A DNA stretch of 64,000 nucleotides from JBDHTQ01 sp039808765 (GTDB taxonomy: Bacteria > Pseudomonadota > Alphaproteobacteria > UBA2400). Every line of letters starts with the position of its first letter. The first letter of the stretch is position 1. A program made the position numbers and the translations under genes. The notes under the pieces were generated by a model that was given only the letters and a program-made list of their open reading frames with translations, made no database searches and was not told where the DNA came from. This document shows, piece by piece, positions 26,159-35,617 of this stretch. The stretch spans positions 1 through 64,000 of the forward strand of contig JBDHTQ010000002.1 of NCBI GenBank assembly GCA_039808765.1. The letters run 5' to 3'.

Positions 26159-27487
26159 GTGAAGCATCGAATCAAAAAAATTCTTCCTAAAACATTGTTT
26201 GCGCGTGTTTTGCTTATTTTGCTTGTGCCCGTTGTTTTGGCACAAGTGGTCGCTGCGTACATTTTTTTCAATCGACATTGGGAAAGTCTGAACAACCGGC
26301 TTTCTTATACTGTTGCGGGTAATGTTTCACTCGCGGTGGATGTGCTTGAGGAGTTACCCAAACTTGGTGAAATTGAAACGCGTCGTCGTTTGCAACAAAT
26401 CGCGGGCGCAAGTGATCTACGGCTTGAGCTTTTAACGGATGCCGTTCTGCCCAATAAAAGCGCACAGTACGGAATGATCAACTCGGCCTTTCAGCAAGCG
26501 CTTTTATTGCAATTAGGTCGACATCCTTTTGTGATCATTGATCGCGGGGGAGAACGCTTACGCGAAGTGCTGGTTGCAACAAAAGTAGGCGTGCTGCGCA
26601 TTATCGTGCCCGAGCGGCGGCTGTCGAGTGCGACCGCTTATATTTTTCTTTTATGGATGATGGGAAGTGCAGTTCTTTTTCTCTTTATCGCCATTTTGTT
26701 TATGCGTAACCAGATACGCCCTATCTTGCGGTTGGCCAAAGCGGCCGAGAGTTTTGGCAAAAATCAGGATGTTGTAAATTTTAAGCCGGAAGGTGCGTTG
26801 GAAGTACGACGTGCCGCGCAGGCATTTTTACTAATGCGCGAGCGTATGCTCAGACAAATTCGTCAGCGAACAGAAATGCTGGCAGGGGTGAGTCATGACT
26901 TGCGCACACCGCTAACCCGTATGAAGCTACAGCTGGCACTGATGTCTCAAAACCATTCAGCCATTCAGGAGCTGACAACAGATGTCGATGAGATGGAGCA
27001 AATGGTAGAGGGGTATTTAGCCTTTGCGCGCGGCGCAGAAGGCGAGGCAAGCGTTGAGGCCGATCTCATGGACATTATTGATGATGTTGTGCAGGGGGCA
27101 AAGCGCCAACATGATCAGAATATATGCATTCATGGCCCTGACGAGTGCCTTCTTGTTATTCGGCCTTTCGCTGTAAAGCGATGTTTGATGAATCTCATTA
27201 GCAATGCTATTCGCTATGCCCATCAGGTAGACATTACCGTCGATGAAGCGGAGACAGCCGTTTTCATCTATGTCGAGGATGACGGGCCGGGTATACCGGA
27301 AGAAAGTCGGCAAGATGTATTGCGGCCTTTCTTCCGCATGGAAGAATCGCGCAATCTTGACACAGGTGGGGTGGGGTTGGGGCTTACGATTGCCAGTGAC
27401 ATTGCCAAGGGCCATGGTGGCGACCTTAGCCTTTCTAAATCACTCCGGCTGGGTGGGCTTAAAGTAACCGTTCGGTTGCCGCGTTAA
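26159..27487 (+). CDS. EnvZ-type sensor histidine kinase
   Basis: About 442 residues. Membrane helices near residues 10-30 (VLLILLVPVVLAQVVAAYIFF) and 155-180 flank a periplasmic sensor region. HAMP, the H-box GVSHDLRTPLTRMKLQLALM, the N-box NLISNAIRYA and the G-boxes DDGPGIPEE and GVGLGLTIA follow. This is the EnvZ arrangement that answers osmotic or envelope signals. No response-regulator gene is next to it. The frame is open back to 25919 inside the preceding gene. The GTG at 26159 gives the usual N-terminus (KILPKTLFARVLL) but has a poor ribosome site, so the start is uncertain. Confidence 0.85.
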   Translation: MKHRIKKILPKTLFARVLLILLVPVVLAQVVAAYIFFNRHWESLNNRLSYTVAGNVSLAVDVLEELPKLGEIETRRRLQQIAGASDLRLELLTDAVLPNKSAQYGMINSAFQQALLLQLGRHPFVIIDRGGERLREVLVATKVGVLRIIVPERRLSSATAYIFLLWMMGSAVLFLFIAILFMRNQIRPILRLAKAAESFGKNQDVVNFKPEGALEVRRAAQAFLLMRERMLRQIRQRTEMLAGVSHDLRTPLTRMKLQLALMSQNHSAIQELTTDVDEMEQMVEGYLAFARGAEGEASVEADLMDIIDDVVQGAKRQHDQNICIHGPDECLLVIRPFAVKRCLMNLISNAIRYAHQVDITVDEAETAVFIYVEDDGPGIPEESRQDVLRPFFRMEESRNLDTGGVGLGLTIASDIAKGHGGDLSLSKSLRLGGLKVTVRLPR

Positions 27488-27514
27488 AAAACACAGTAAA
27501 ATCACAATAAAAAA

Positions 27515-27557
27515 AGCCCCTCTTTAACGCTTGTAAAACAAGAAGTAAAGACGGGCT
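27515..27557 (-). terminator. intrinsic terminator of the secreted-protein gene
   Basis: On the minus strand AGCCCGTCTTTA pairs with TAAAGAGGGGCT (one mismatch) and is followed by seven Ts, a standard rho-independent terminator just after the stop at 27581. Confidence 0.75.
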
Positions 27558-27580
27558 CTTAAGTAAGCAGAATGTTTTTG

Positions 27581-28474
27581 TTAGTGTGCATTAAGTTTTT
27601 GAACCTGCGTCACCTTTAGAATTTTCACGCCCTTTTGTGTATCTCCAATATGTTGATAATCAATCGGAAAACCTGACGTACTTCCATTAATCATGGGAAT
27701 AACAAGGGTCGAAGTGGGATTTGTAATCCACACATCGCCTTCATTATCTTGTCCAAGACATTGCTTGGCATCAACCGCAAAATAGCTGGCAAGCGGGATT
27801 TCGTTAAGCTTTTCTCTTTGGCTTATGCCTATGCCCATGCCAAGAATCGCAGCGGCAGAAGCACAGTTATTAAAATCACCCTGCGCACCCGCGTTATGCA
27901 GCGCTAAGCCATGTGCTGCCGGATCCAGTGTATATTCCATAACGGGAACAGGGCCAGCAGGGTCGCCTTCACGCGTTGAAGGAAAAGTATAGTTATAATA
28001 TTGAACATAACGGAACCCCGGACGTCCTGGCGTTGTTTCCGCGGCGAGCTGGCGGTTAACGGCATCTCTCTCTAGTTCATCGCGGGGGTGGCCGGACATC
28101 TGATAAGCAGACCAGTTCGACTGTGCACTAACCATGTTTGTTGAGATACAGGCGACACCGCCAGCCTGAACAAAATTATGTACAATTTGACGGGCACTGC
28201 CACTTTCATTACCCATGGCGTCAGGATCAATTGAATTCAAAAAGATTTGATCGCCGGTAATATCTTCACCCCCTATGCGTTTTACGGCTTTTTCTAGGAC
28301 ACTAAAATCAGGTTGCTTACAACGAGCTTTAAACCGTGCTAAAAGAGTTTGTAAATCTTGGTTTTTAACTTCGTCAGGGATCGGTTGTTGAGGTTGCTCT
28401 GGCGGGGCAGCAGCAGCTGTGTTGAGCGCAGCGGCTAATGCTACAGCAGCAGGTATAATTAAGCGAGAATGCAT
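27581..28474 (-). CDS. secreted protein, unknown function
   Basis: A 297-residue protein. The N-terminus is a clear signal peptide, MHSRLIIPAAVALAAALNTA with cleavage probably at AAA, followed by a proline/glutamine stretch. The mature part has four cysteines (ARCKQPDF, GVACIST, NNCASAAA, AKQCLGQD) that could form two disulphides. I do not recognise the fold. A good terminator follows it. Confidence 0.65.
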   Translation of the reverse strand: MHSRLIIPAAVALAAALNTAAAAPPEQPQQPIPDEVKNQDLQTLLARFKARCKQPDFSVLEKAVKRIGGEDITGDQIFLNSIDPDAMGNESGSARQIVHNFVQAGGVACISTNMVSAQSNWSAYQMSGHPRDELERDAVNRQLAAETTPGRPGFRYVQYYNYTFPSTREGDPAGPVPVMEYTLDPAAHGLALHNAGAQGDFNNCASAAAILGMGIGISQREKLNEIPLASYFAVDAKQCLGQDNEGDVWITNPTSTLVIPMINGSTSGFPIDYQHIGDTQKGVKILKVTQVQKLNAH

Positions 28475-28633
28475 GGTTTAGGACCTTTCGATTGCAGGGT
28501 AAAAAACTGATTAATTAAATATGACCAAATTAAACTGCGAGTTCAATTAAATAAATTTAAGATAAGGTTAATAAATCGGCTTTGCTTTTGATCAAATTTG
28601 ACTATGTTGTTACAAACAAAGAGGAATAACAAT

Positions 28634-29908
28634 ATGCATGACATTAAATTCATTCGCGAAAATCCCGAGGCATTTGATCAAGGATTAACGCGTCGGTCTT
28701 TATCGCCGCTCTCGTCGCAAATATTGGCTTTGGATGAGAAAAAGCGCGCTTTACAAACGGAATCCCAGGTGCTGTTGGCACGTCGTAATGAAGCTTCCAA
28801 AGAAATTGGAGCCTTGAAAAAGTCTGGGGCTGATAGCACGGCATTAATGGAAGAGGTTGGCGCCTTAAAAGATAATATTGCGTCTCTTGAAGCTGAAGAG
28901 CAAAAGGTAACGGCTGCGTTAGATGAAATTTTATCGACGCTACCCAACTTGCCTGCGCAAGACGTGCCCGATGGCAAAGATGAGCATGATAATGTTGAAA
29001 TTCATAAAATCGGCATGCCGCCCGAGATGCCCGATGCCCTACAGCATTTTGAACTTGGTGAGAAACTAGGATTAATGGATTTTGAGGCGGCTGCAAAGCT
29101 CTCTGGTGCGCGCTTTACGGTTTTGAAAGGCGATCTTGCCCGCCTTGAACGTGCATTAGGGCAATTTATGCTCGATACGCAAGTGCAGGATCATGGTTTT
29201 ACAGAAGTCTCGCCTCCCTTGATGGTCAATGACGCCACAGCCTATGGCACGGCTCAACTTCCCAAATTTGCCGAAGATTTGTTTAAAACCACCACCGGGC
29301 ACTGGCTTATTCCGACCTCTGAAGTGCCTCTTACGAACTTGGTGGCTCAATCTATCATGGCGAGTGAAACGCTGCCCCTGCGCTTAACGGCTTTAACACC
29401 TTGTTTTCGTTCGGAAGCGGGGTCGGCGGGAAAAGATACGCGCGGCATGATTCGTCAGCATCAATTTTACAAAGTTGAAATGGTGTGTATTACTGCACCT
29501 GAGCAGTCAAAAGACGAGCACGAACGCATGTTGAACTGTGCCGAGACAGTTTTGAAGAAGCTTGAGTTACCCTTCAGGACCATCGTGTTGTGCACAGGGG
29601 ACATGGGGTTCGGCTCACAGAAAACGTACGATGTTGAGGTTTGGTTACCCGGCCAAAAAACGTATCGTGAAATTTCGAGCTGCTCAAACTGTGGAGACTT
29701 TCAGGCGCGGCGCATGAATGCTCGCTGCCGTGCGAAGGACGAGAAAAACACACGCTTTGTCCATACCTTAAACGGTTCTGGATTGGCTGTGGGGCGTGCG
29801 CTGGTGGCGGTAATGGAGAATTATCAACAGGCCGATGGCTCAATCATTATTCCCTCTGTTTTACAGCCGTATATGGGGGGTAAAAAGGTGATTAAGCCTG
29901 TCAGCTGA
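28634..29908 (+). CDS. serS: seryl-tRNA synthetase
   Basis: A canonical 424-residue SerRS that charges tRNA-Ser (and tRNA-Sec where present). The N-terminal coiled-coil arm covers residues 30-105. The serine-binding region LIPTSEVPLTNL, motif 2 FRSEAGSAGKDTRGMIRQHQF-like, the SSCSNCGDFQARRMN loop and motif 3 NGSGLAVGRALVAVMENYQ-like are all standard. The start at MHDIKFIRENPEAF has AGAGGA upstream. The frame is open 12 codons further, but without support. A divergent paralogue lies 6 kb away. Confidence 0.96.
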   Translation: MHDIKFIRENPEAFDQGLTRRSLSPLSSQILALDEKKRALQTESQVLLARRNEASKEIGALKKSGADSTALMEEVGALKDNIASLEAEEQKVTAALDEILSTLPNLPAQDVPDGKDEHDNVEIHKIGMPPEMPDALQHFELGEKLGLMDFEAAAKLSGARFTVLKGDLARLERALGQFMLDTQVQDHGFTEVSPPLMVNDATAYGTAQLPKFAEDLFKTTTGHWLIPTSEVPLTNLVAQSIMASETLPLRLTALTPCFRSEAGSAGKDTRGMIRQHQFYKVEMVCITAPEQSKDEHERMLNCAETVLKKLELPFRTIVLCTGDMGFGSQKTYDVEVWLPGQKTYREISSCSNCGDFQARRMNARCRAKDEKNTRFVHTLNGSGLAVGRALVAVMENYQQADGSIIIPSVLQPYMGGKKVIKPVS

Positions 29909-29976
29909 TCGAGCTGGCCAACGGATAGTTTTCAATTAAAAGAGCGCCGGACTTTACTTATGATCATAAGGTGGGA

Positions 29977-30144
29977 TTAAAGTGGGGTGCGTTTTTTTGC
30001 GAGTTGTGCTCCAATCTTTTCGCGATTTTCGCTGGAACGATCATAGAAAATTATCTCTGCGCCCTCAGGCAATGCTTTCTTAAGGTCCAGCAAACCTTTT
30101 GCTGCAAGCGCACTTATCGCTTGATGTCTTTGTGTACGTGTCAT
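29977..30144 (-). CDS. small hypothetical protein, 55 residues
   Basis: A short frame starts MTRTQRHQAISALAAKGLLDL and contains LPEGAEIIFYDRSSENREKIG. The composition is protein-like, with an amphipathic helix then a strand, but there is no good ribosome binding site and no family that I know. The rest of the 300-base gap around it appears empty. Confidence 0.3.
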   Translation of the reverse strand: MTRTQRHQAISALAAKGLLDLKKALPEGAEIIFYDRSSENREKIGAQLAKKRTPL

Positions 30145-30215
30145 GGCGCGGGTGGGGGTGTGTTAGTGTCAGCGCTATTTTTTAATACACAGTAATTTAC
30201 ACATGAGGAAAAGCC

Positions 30216-31454
30216 ATGCTTGATCGTAGGATTGTTTCTCGATGTTGGGCTCAGTCTGCAAGAAATTTGCATTATATGAATGCCGGATCCTTCGGATTGC
30301 CATCTCTGCCTGTTCAGAAAAAACTTCAAGATCTCATCCGATCAATGAGCGACAATCCTATAAATTTCTTCGTTCATCCTGAGCGCCATGGGGGCTTGTT
30401 ATATCAAGCGGGCGTGGGTCTTCTTGAAGAAAACAGACGGTTTGTCGCCGAAAAGCTTGGCGCGAACGCTGAAAATTTTGTTCTCGTTCCGAATACGACA
30501 ACGGCACAAAATGCGGTTGTTTCATCTCTCGTTCGATGTGGACATTTTAAGTCGCGCGCGGGCCGTCCGGCTGAAATTGTGCAAACCTCATTTGGCTACA
30601 ATGCAACAAAAAATATCCTACAAGCAGCGGCTGATGATACGGGAGCAGTGCTCAAAACGGCAGAACTTCCTTTTCCGCTGGAAAGTCATGAGCACGCTTT
30701 TGAGATTATAAAGGAACAGATCAACCCTCAGACTCGACTCGTTATGATCGACGCGATCAGCAGTAACGAAGCGTGTATTTTACCTTATAAAAAGGTTGTT
30801 GCTTTCTGTCGCGAACACGATATTCCGGTTTTTGTAGACTGTGCACACGCTGCGGGCCAATTGCCTCTTCACCTTGAGGAATTACAGCCTGATTTTGCGG
30901 CGTTCTCCTTTCATAAATGGTGCTTTGGCGCAGAGGGGAGTGGGGGACTTTATGTCAGGCCGACGTGGCACACTGTAATTCGTCCCACAGCGATCAGTCA
31001 TGGGGCAAACAGCGAAAGTTCTTCTCTTTCGCGATTCGTTATGCAATTCGCATGGAACGGCACAAGCGGCGATTTAGGATCCCTTACCGTGAAAACAGCG
31101 TGGAAAACACTTGAATCGCTTTCTTCCCATGGAGTCGAGGGCGTTGTTGCTGCGAATCAAAGCATGCTGAATGAGGGAGTCGATCTTATTCGTTCTAGGC
31201 TTGGTATCTCAGCTGAAAAACTCATGCCGCCTGAGTTGCGCGCTCCTTTGATGGCAACGATACCGCTGCCGCCTTGCCGGGTGCGCGACCTCCAGCAAAG
31301 CCTCCGAGACCAAAACTTCGTGACCCAGATGGGTACGGGCTTATCAGGGGGGCAGCCCATGATCAGAGTCTCTGCCGCGCCGTTCAACAGACCTGAGCAA
31401 TACGAACGTCTTGCTGTGGCCTTAAAAAGGGAGATTCCTCTCTTCGCGCCTTAA
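30216..31454 (+). CDS. class V aminotransferase (isopenicillin-N-epimerase-like)
   Basis: A 412-residue PLP enzyme of fold type I. Visible are the glycine-poor N-terminal NAGSFGLPSLPVQ, VLVPNTTTAQNAVVSSL (PLP phosphate region), VDCAHAAGQLPLHL (Asp that contacts the PLP ring nitrogen) and the Schiff-base Lys in FSFHKWCFGAEGSGGLYV (about residue 238). Relatives act as cysteine desulphurases, epimerases or lyases. No sulphur-transfer partners are nearby. Codon use matches its neighbours. It ends 45 bases before the tracrRNA terminator. Confidence 0.85.
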   Translation: MLDRRIVSRCWAQSARNLHYMNAGSFGLPSLPVQKKLQDLIRSMSDNPINFFVHPERHGGLLYQAGVGLLEENRRFVAEKLGANAENFVLVPNTTTAQNAVVSSLVRCGHFKSRAGRPAEIVQTSFGYNATKNILQAAADDTGAVLKTAELPFPLESHEHAFEIIKEQINPQTRLVMIDAISSNEACILPYKKVVAFCREHDIPVFVDCAHAAGQLPLHLEELQPDFAAFSFHKWCFGAEGSGGLYVRPTWHTVIRPTAISHGANSESSSLSRFVMQFAWNGTSGDLGSLTVKTAWKTLESLSSHGVEGVVAANQSMLNEGVDLIRSRLGISAEKLMPPELRAPLMATIPLPPCRVRDLQQSLRDQNFVTQMGTGLSGGQPMIRVSAAPFNRPEQYERLAVALKREIPLFAP

Positions 31455-31497
31455 TGCTGCTGCCATTACATCTACAGGATAAAAGAAAAAAGCGCAT

Positions 31498-31605
31498 AAA
31501 AAGATGTCCCCACCAAGCAAGCCAGGTGGGGACAGAACTCTTCGATTGTCTTAAAGACAATCTTATCACAGCAACGCATCCGACACGGTTATGCTCTGAT
31601 GTCGT
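31498..31605 (-). ncRNA. tracrRNA: tracrRNA of the type II-C CRISPR system
   Basis: On the minus strand this region starts with an anti-repeat (about 31565-31603) that pairs with the CRISPR repeat. GCTGTGAT at its 3' part pairs fully, with wobble, with the repeat start GTCATAGC, and CGTGTCGGATG pairs with the middle. It is followed by a perfect stem (31544-31562, GATTGTCTT/AAGACAATC) and a terminator hairpin (GTCCCCACC/GGTGGGGAC, 31506-31533) with a run of five Ts. The layout closely follows the Neisseria tracrRNA, including GTTGCT..gATAAG after the anti-repeat. The plus strand at 31570-31603 looks like a degenerate repeat copy. Confidence 0.88.
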
Positions 31606-31630
31606 TCAGCTTGCGCTATTCCTAATTGTG

Positions 31631-31636
31631 TGTCAA
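31631..31636 (-). promoter_or_regulatory. possible -35 box of the tracrRNA promoter
   Basis: The minus strand carries a consensus TTGACA about 25-30 bases upstream of the start of the anti-repeat. A matching -10 box is not obvious, so this is a weak call. It lies inside the leader of cas9, so the two promoters would be divergent and partly overlapping. Confidence 0.4.
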
Positions 31637-31665
31637 GCATTTCCTTACGTAACCGGGAGAGAAAA

Positions 31666-34600
31666 ATGAGCTATATATTGGGAATCGATATGGGAATAGC
31701 GTCCATCGGATTTGCTGCCGTTGAGTGCATTAACCCCTCACTTTTATTTTGCGGAGCGCATATATTTGAAGCGGCCGAAAATCCCAAGGATGGTTCTTCG
31801 TTGGCACTTCCTCGACGCGAAAAGCGGGGATTAAGGCGGGTGATCCGGCGTCGTGCGTCTCGCAAACGCCAGCTTCGTGCTCTTCTTTTGGCCCATGGTC
31901 TTGCCAATGTGAATGATGCGATCGATGGATGCTCACAGACTTCTCCCTGGGACTTGCGCCGAGAAGGGCTTACACGGCTTTTATCAGATGAAGAAATCGC
32001 GCGTGTTTTATTTCACATCTGCAAAAGAAGAGGGTTTCAATCCAATCGTAAAGGTGCTGCTCAAAATGATCTGGAAGGGAAAAAGGCACTTTCCGGAGCG
32101 AAGCAGCTTGAAGAAAAAATGATTCATGCCGGATTTATCACGATAGGGGCCTATTTATCAACACTGTCTAAAAAACGGAATGGTGATGGATCGTATGATA
32201 ACTTTGTTGAACGTCCTTTACTAAAAGAGGAGGTGCGCACGTTATTTTCAGCACAGCGCAGGCTTGGCAATGCAAAGGCAACCGTCGCTTTGGAGGAGGC
32301 TTATCAAGAGCTGGCTTTTTATCAAAGACCGCTGCGATCTTCTGAAAACATGATCGGTTTTTGTTCACTCGAGCCTGATGAAAAGCGCGCTCCCCGTTTT
32401 GCTTATACGTCTGAGCTTTTCATCCTCTGGTCAAAACTCAATCACACTAAAATTCGTGATAAGTCGGGAAATGAAAGAGTTCTGACTCAAGATGAAAAAA
32501 TTCGTTTAGCACAAAAAGCCCATGATCGTGGCACGCTTACTTACAAGCAAGCACGCAAAGAACTAGAGCTTCATGAGGATGAGCGCTTTAATATCGGCTA
32601 TCGTAAGGTTAAAGAAGACGATACCTCTTGGGAAAAAATTCGTGATACAACAGAAAAAAGTGACTTTTTGAAACTTGCTGGATACACAGTCCTCAAAAAG
32701 ACACTTTGCCCAGAGGGCGGGAGCGATTGGGTAACGTGGATACAAAAACGTTGTGATACGCTTGATGAAATTGCGCGTGTACTTTCTGTTTATGAAGATG
32801 AACAAGAAATCGAGTCACAGCTCATGGCTTTGGGTCTCAATGACGATCAAAGAAAAAATCTTTCTTCTATCACTAGCTTTAGCAAGGTGGTCGATCTTTC
32901 TCTCAAAGCGATGCGGCGGATTCTGCCTCATCTGCAAACGGGATTGACCTATGATAAGGCGTGCACTGCTGCGGGTTACGATCATCGTTGTAAAGTTGGG
33001 AAAAAACTTAATTTTGTGCCCCCCTTTGAAGATATCCGTAATCCCGTTGTAAATCGTGCTCTGGCGCAGGCGCGAAAAGTAATTAATGCTGTTATACGCA
33101 TGAAAGGCATGCCTGAAGGAATCATTGTTGAATTAGCCCGCGATGTTGGTCGCACTTTCCAAGATCGAAAAGAAATTGAACGTGCACAAAAGAAAAATGA
33201 ATCATTTAGACGTGAAGCAAAAAATGAAATCGCAGAAATTTTGAGCATTATTCCTGACAATATTTCAGGGGAAGACATAATAAAATACAGATTATGGAAG
33301 GAGCAGCAAGGATTTTGCCCCTATTCAGGCGTGTATATTACCCCGGAGATGCTACGAGATCCATTGGCGACGCAGGTTGATCATATAATTCCTTATAGTC
33401 GTTCATGGAATAATTCCTATGCGAATAAAATTTTATGTCTTACCGCTGAAAACCAGGAAAAAGGCAACAGTACGCCTCTTGAGTATTTTCGTCGTTCGGG
33501 GAGAGACACAGCGCAGCTCGAAGTGATGGCGACACGTCTTTCGCACAAAAAAATAGAAAATCTTTTGATGGAAAACTTTGACGAAGAAAAAGCCGGAAGC
33601 TGGAAAGATCGCGCCTTAAATGACACACGGTATATGACCAAGCTTCTTAAGAATCACCTGCAGGATAATCTCGATCTTCCAAAGGGGGTCCAAACACGGA
33701 ATGGCGCCCTTACAGCCCATCTTCGTCGAGCATGGGGGTTTCCTGATAAAGATCGGCGAAATGACCGTCACCATGCTTTAGATGCTATTGTAATTGCCTG
33801 TTCAACCCAAAGTATGGTTCAAGAGCTCGCAAACTGGAATAAGTACGAGGCGAGAAGAAAAAATCCTAAGGACCGTGTTTTCCCGCCTAAACCGTGGGCA
33901 ACCTTCCGCGACGATGTGATGGCTGCCCTTGATAAAGTATTTGTTTCGCGAATGCCGGTTCGGAAAATTACCGGTGCTGCGCATGAAGAAACCATACGCA
34001 GTATTAAAGAGTTGCCGGAAGGAGAGCGTCAAATAATACAGCGCGTAAAGCTGGCAAGTCTCAATTATGCCACTCTTGAAAATATGGTTGATAAGGAGCG
34101 TAACATCGCGCTCTATCATCTTCTTAAGTGTCGATTGGATGACCATGGCGGCGATGCGAAGAAAGCCTTCTCATCTCCCATTTTCATGCCGGTAAAAGAG
34201 GAGGCCACAATTGCGCCCCAGATCAAATCGCTGCGCGTGATAACAAATGAAAAGAGCGGAATCGAAATCAATGGCGGCCTTGCCAGCAATGGCGATATGG
34301 TGCGCGTGGATGTCTTCATTAAAGATGGAAAGTATTACCTTGTGCCTTTATACGTGGCAGATCTTGTTAAACAGCGTTTGCCGGATCGGGCTATTGTTTC
34401 TTATAAACCCGAGAAGGATTGGGCTATAATGGATCAGAGCGCAGAATTTATTTTTAGCTTGTATCGCAACGACTATGTTGTTCTTAAGAGTAAAAAAGAG
34501 TCTATTGAAGGCTATTATGTAGGGACTCATAGAGGAACAGGCTGCATAAAAATCCGCACGCATGATAACGATCCTTCCTTTGGAAAAGAAGGAGTCAAAG

Positions 34601-34761
34601 AGGGTCTGGGTGTTAAAACTCTTTTAGCATTTGAAAAGTATTCTGTGGACTATTTTGGTGTAAAAACTCGCATCGGCAAGGAGCAAAGACTTGGCGTGGC
34701 GTACGGTGATGATTCAGAATCCAGCCTCCCTGAATCTTCTGAGGGGACAGCTCCAGATTAA
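31666..34761 (+). CDS. cas9: Cas9 endonuclease, type II-C
   Basis: A 1031-residue RNA-guided nuclease, starting MSYILGIDMGIASIGFAAVE with GGGAGAG upstream. The frame is open 12 codons further, without support. RuvC-I Asp8, arginine-rich bridge helix (RRVIRRRASRKRQLRALL), RuvC-II Glu489 (IIVELARD), HNH Asp572-His573 (QVDHIIPYSRSWNN) and RuvC-III His703/Asp706 (DRHHALDAIVIAC) are all present, so it should be catalytically competent. The length is in the compact II-C range, and there is no csn2 or cas4. It overlaps cas1 by 71 bases. A tracrRNA is read from the opposite strand just upstream. Confidence 0.97.
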   Translation: MSYILGIDMGIASIGFAAVECINPSLLFCGAHIFEAAENPKDGSSLALPRREKRGLRRVIRRRASRKRQLRALLLAHGLANVNDAIDGCSQTSPWDLRREGLTRLLSDEEIARVLFHICKRRGFQSNRKGAAQNDLEGKKALSGAKQLEEKMIHAGFITIGAYLSTLSKKRNGDGSYDNFVERPLLKEEVRTLFSAQRRLGNAKATVALEEAYQELAFYQRPLRSSENMIGFCSLEPDEKRAPRFAYTSELFILWSKLNHTKIRDKSGNERVLTQDEKIRLAQKAHDRGTLTYKQARKELELHEDERFNIGYRKVKEDDTSWEKIRDTTEKSDFLKLAGYTVLKKTLCPEGGSDWVTWIQKRCDTLDEIARVLSVYEDEQEIESQLMALGLNDDQRKNLSSITSFSKVVDLSLKAMRRILPHLQTGLTYDKACTAAGYDHRCKVGKKLNFVPPFEDIRNPVVNRALAQARKVINAVIRMKGMPEGIIVELARDVGRTFQDRKEIERAQKKNESFRREAKNEIAEILSIIPDNISGEDIIKYRLWKEQQGFCPYSGVYITPEMLRDPLATQVDHIIPYSRSWNNSYANKILCLTAENQEKGNSTPLEYFRRSGRDTAQLEVMATRLSHKKIENLLMENFDEEKAGSWKDRALNDTRYMTKLLKNHLQDNLDLPKGVQTRNGALTAHLRRAWGFPDKDRRNDRHHALDAIVIACSTQSMVQELANWNKYEARRKNPKDRVFPPKPWATFRDDVMAALDKVFVSRMPVRKITGAAHEETIRSIKELPEGERQIIQRVKLASLNYATLENMVDKERNIALYHLLKCRLDDHGGDAKKAFSSPIFMPVKEEATIAPQIKSLRVITNEKSGIEINGGLASNGDMVRVDVFIKDGKYYLVPLYVADLVKQRLPDRAIVSYKPEKDWAIMDQSAEFIFSLYRNDYVVLKSKKESIEGYYVGTHRGTGCIKIRTHDNDPSFGKEGVKEGLGVKTLLAFEKYSVDYFGVKTRIGKEQRLGVAYGDDSESSLPESSEGTAPD

Positions 34762-35617
34762 AAACGAAGAGGGCGTGTTTTCTCTTCCTCTTGAAGATAT
34801 TACCGCCCTTATCCTCGAGTCTGCGCAGATAGGCCTCACCTCAAGTTTGCTTTCTGCCTGTCAAACTCAAGGGATATGTGTGGTGACGTGTGATGCGTCA
34901 CATATCCCGAATGGCGTTCTGCTTCCTTTTCAGCCCCACTCACGCCAGAGCAAAGTGGCCCGTATTCAATTATCGTGGTCAGAGGCTTTCCGCAAACGCT
35001 TATGGCAACGCGTTATCAAAAGCAAAATTAACAATCAAGCCCAATGCCTTGAGCGCGCGGTTGGCAAAGAGGTGAGCACGCGCCTAAAAACATTGGTTGG
35101 TCGCGTAGGGTCGGGTGATCCCGATAATATCGAGGCACAAGCCGCGCGGGATTATTGGCCAAAACTTTTTGGTAAAAATTTCAGGCGAGGCGAGACTGAT
35201 CTGATCAATGCAGCACTTAATTATGGCTATGCTGTTGTCCGCGCCTTTGTTGCGCGCTCACAAGTGTCTTATGGATTGCTCCCGACGTTTGGCATTCATC
35301 ATGAAAATGAGCTTAATGCGTTCAATTTGACAGATGATATGATGGAAGTGCTTCGCCCCTTTATCGATGAAAAGGTTTATCAGCTGCATAATGAAGGAAA
35401 ACTTCCCGCTGAAGAAGTTAAACTTCCGCTGGATGTTAGGCAGAGTTTGGCCAATGCAGGTAACTTACAATGCTTGGTTGATGGACAAAAACATACGCTT
35501 GCAAACACCTGTGATCGGATGGCCGCTGGTTTAGTATCAGCTATCGAAAATAAATCTCTAGCGCTTCTTCCTTTGCCGGCTTTTCCATCTTTTACGATTG
35601 AGGGCGAGGATGCATGA
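34691..35617 (+). CDS. cas1: Cas1 integrase
   Basis: A 308-residue spacer-acquisition integrase. It starts at TTG, seven bases after AAGGAG, giving the conserved type II N-terminus MAWRTVMIQNPASL. Metal-binding positions are visible: Glu in DPDNIEAQAARDYWP, His in FGIHHENELNAFNL and Asp/Glu in LTDDMMEVLRPFID. The first 71 bases lie inside the end of cas9 in another frame. Its stop overlaps the start of cas2 by four bases, so all three cas genes are probably translated from one mRNA. Confidence 0.96.
   Translation: MAWRTVMIQNPASLNLLRGQLQIKNEEGVFSLPLEDITALILESAQIGLTSSLLSACQTQGICVVTCDASHIPNGVLLPFQPHSRQSKVARIQLSWSEAFRKRLWQRVIKSKINNQAQCLERAVGKEVSTRLKTLVGRVGSGDPDNIEAQAARDYWPKLFGKNFRRGETDLINAALNYGYAVVRAFVARSQVSYGLLPTFGIHHENELNAFNLTDDMMEVLRPFIDEKVYQLHNEGKLPAEEVKLPLDVRQSLANAGNLQCLVDGQKHTLANTCDRMAAGLVSAIENKSLALLPLPAFPSFTIEGEDA

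Noticed and set aside
31566..31603. A lone CRISPR repeat upstream of cas9 as a second mini-array
   Set aside because: It is degenerate, has no spacer or second repeat, and its complement fits as the tracrRNA anti-repeat.
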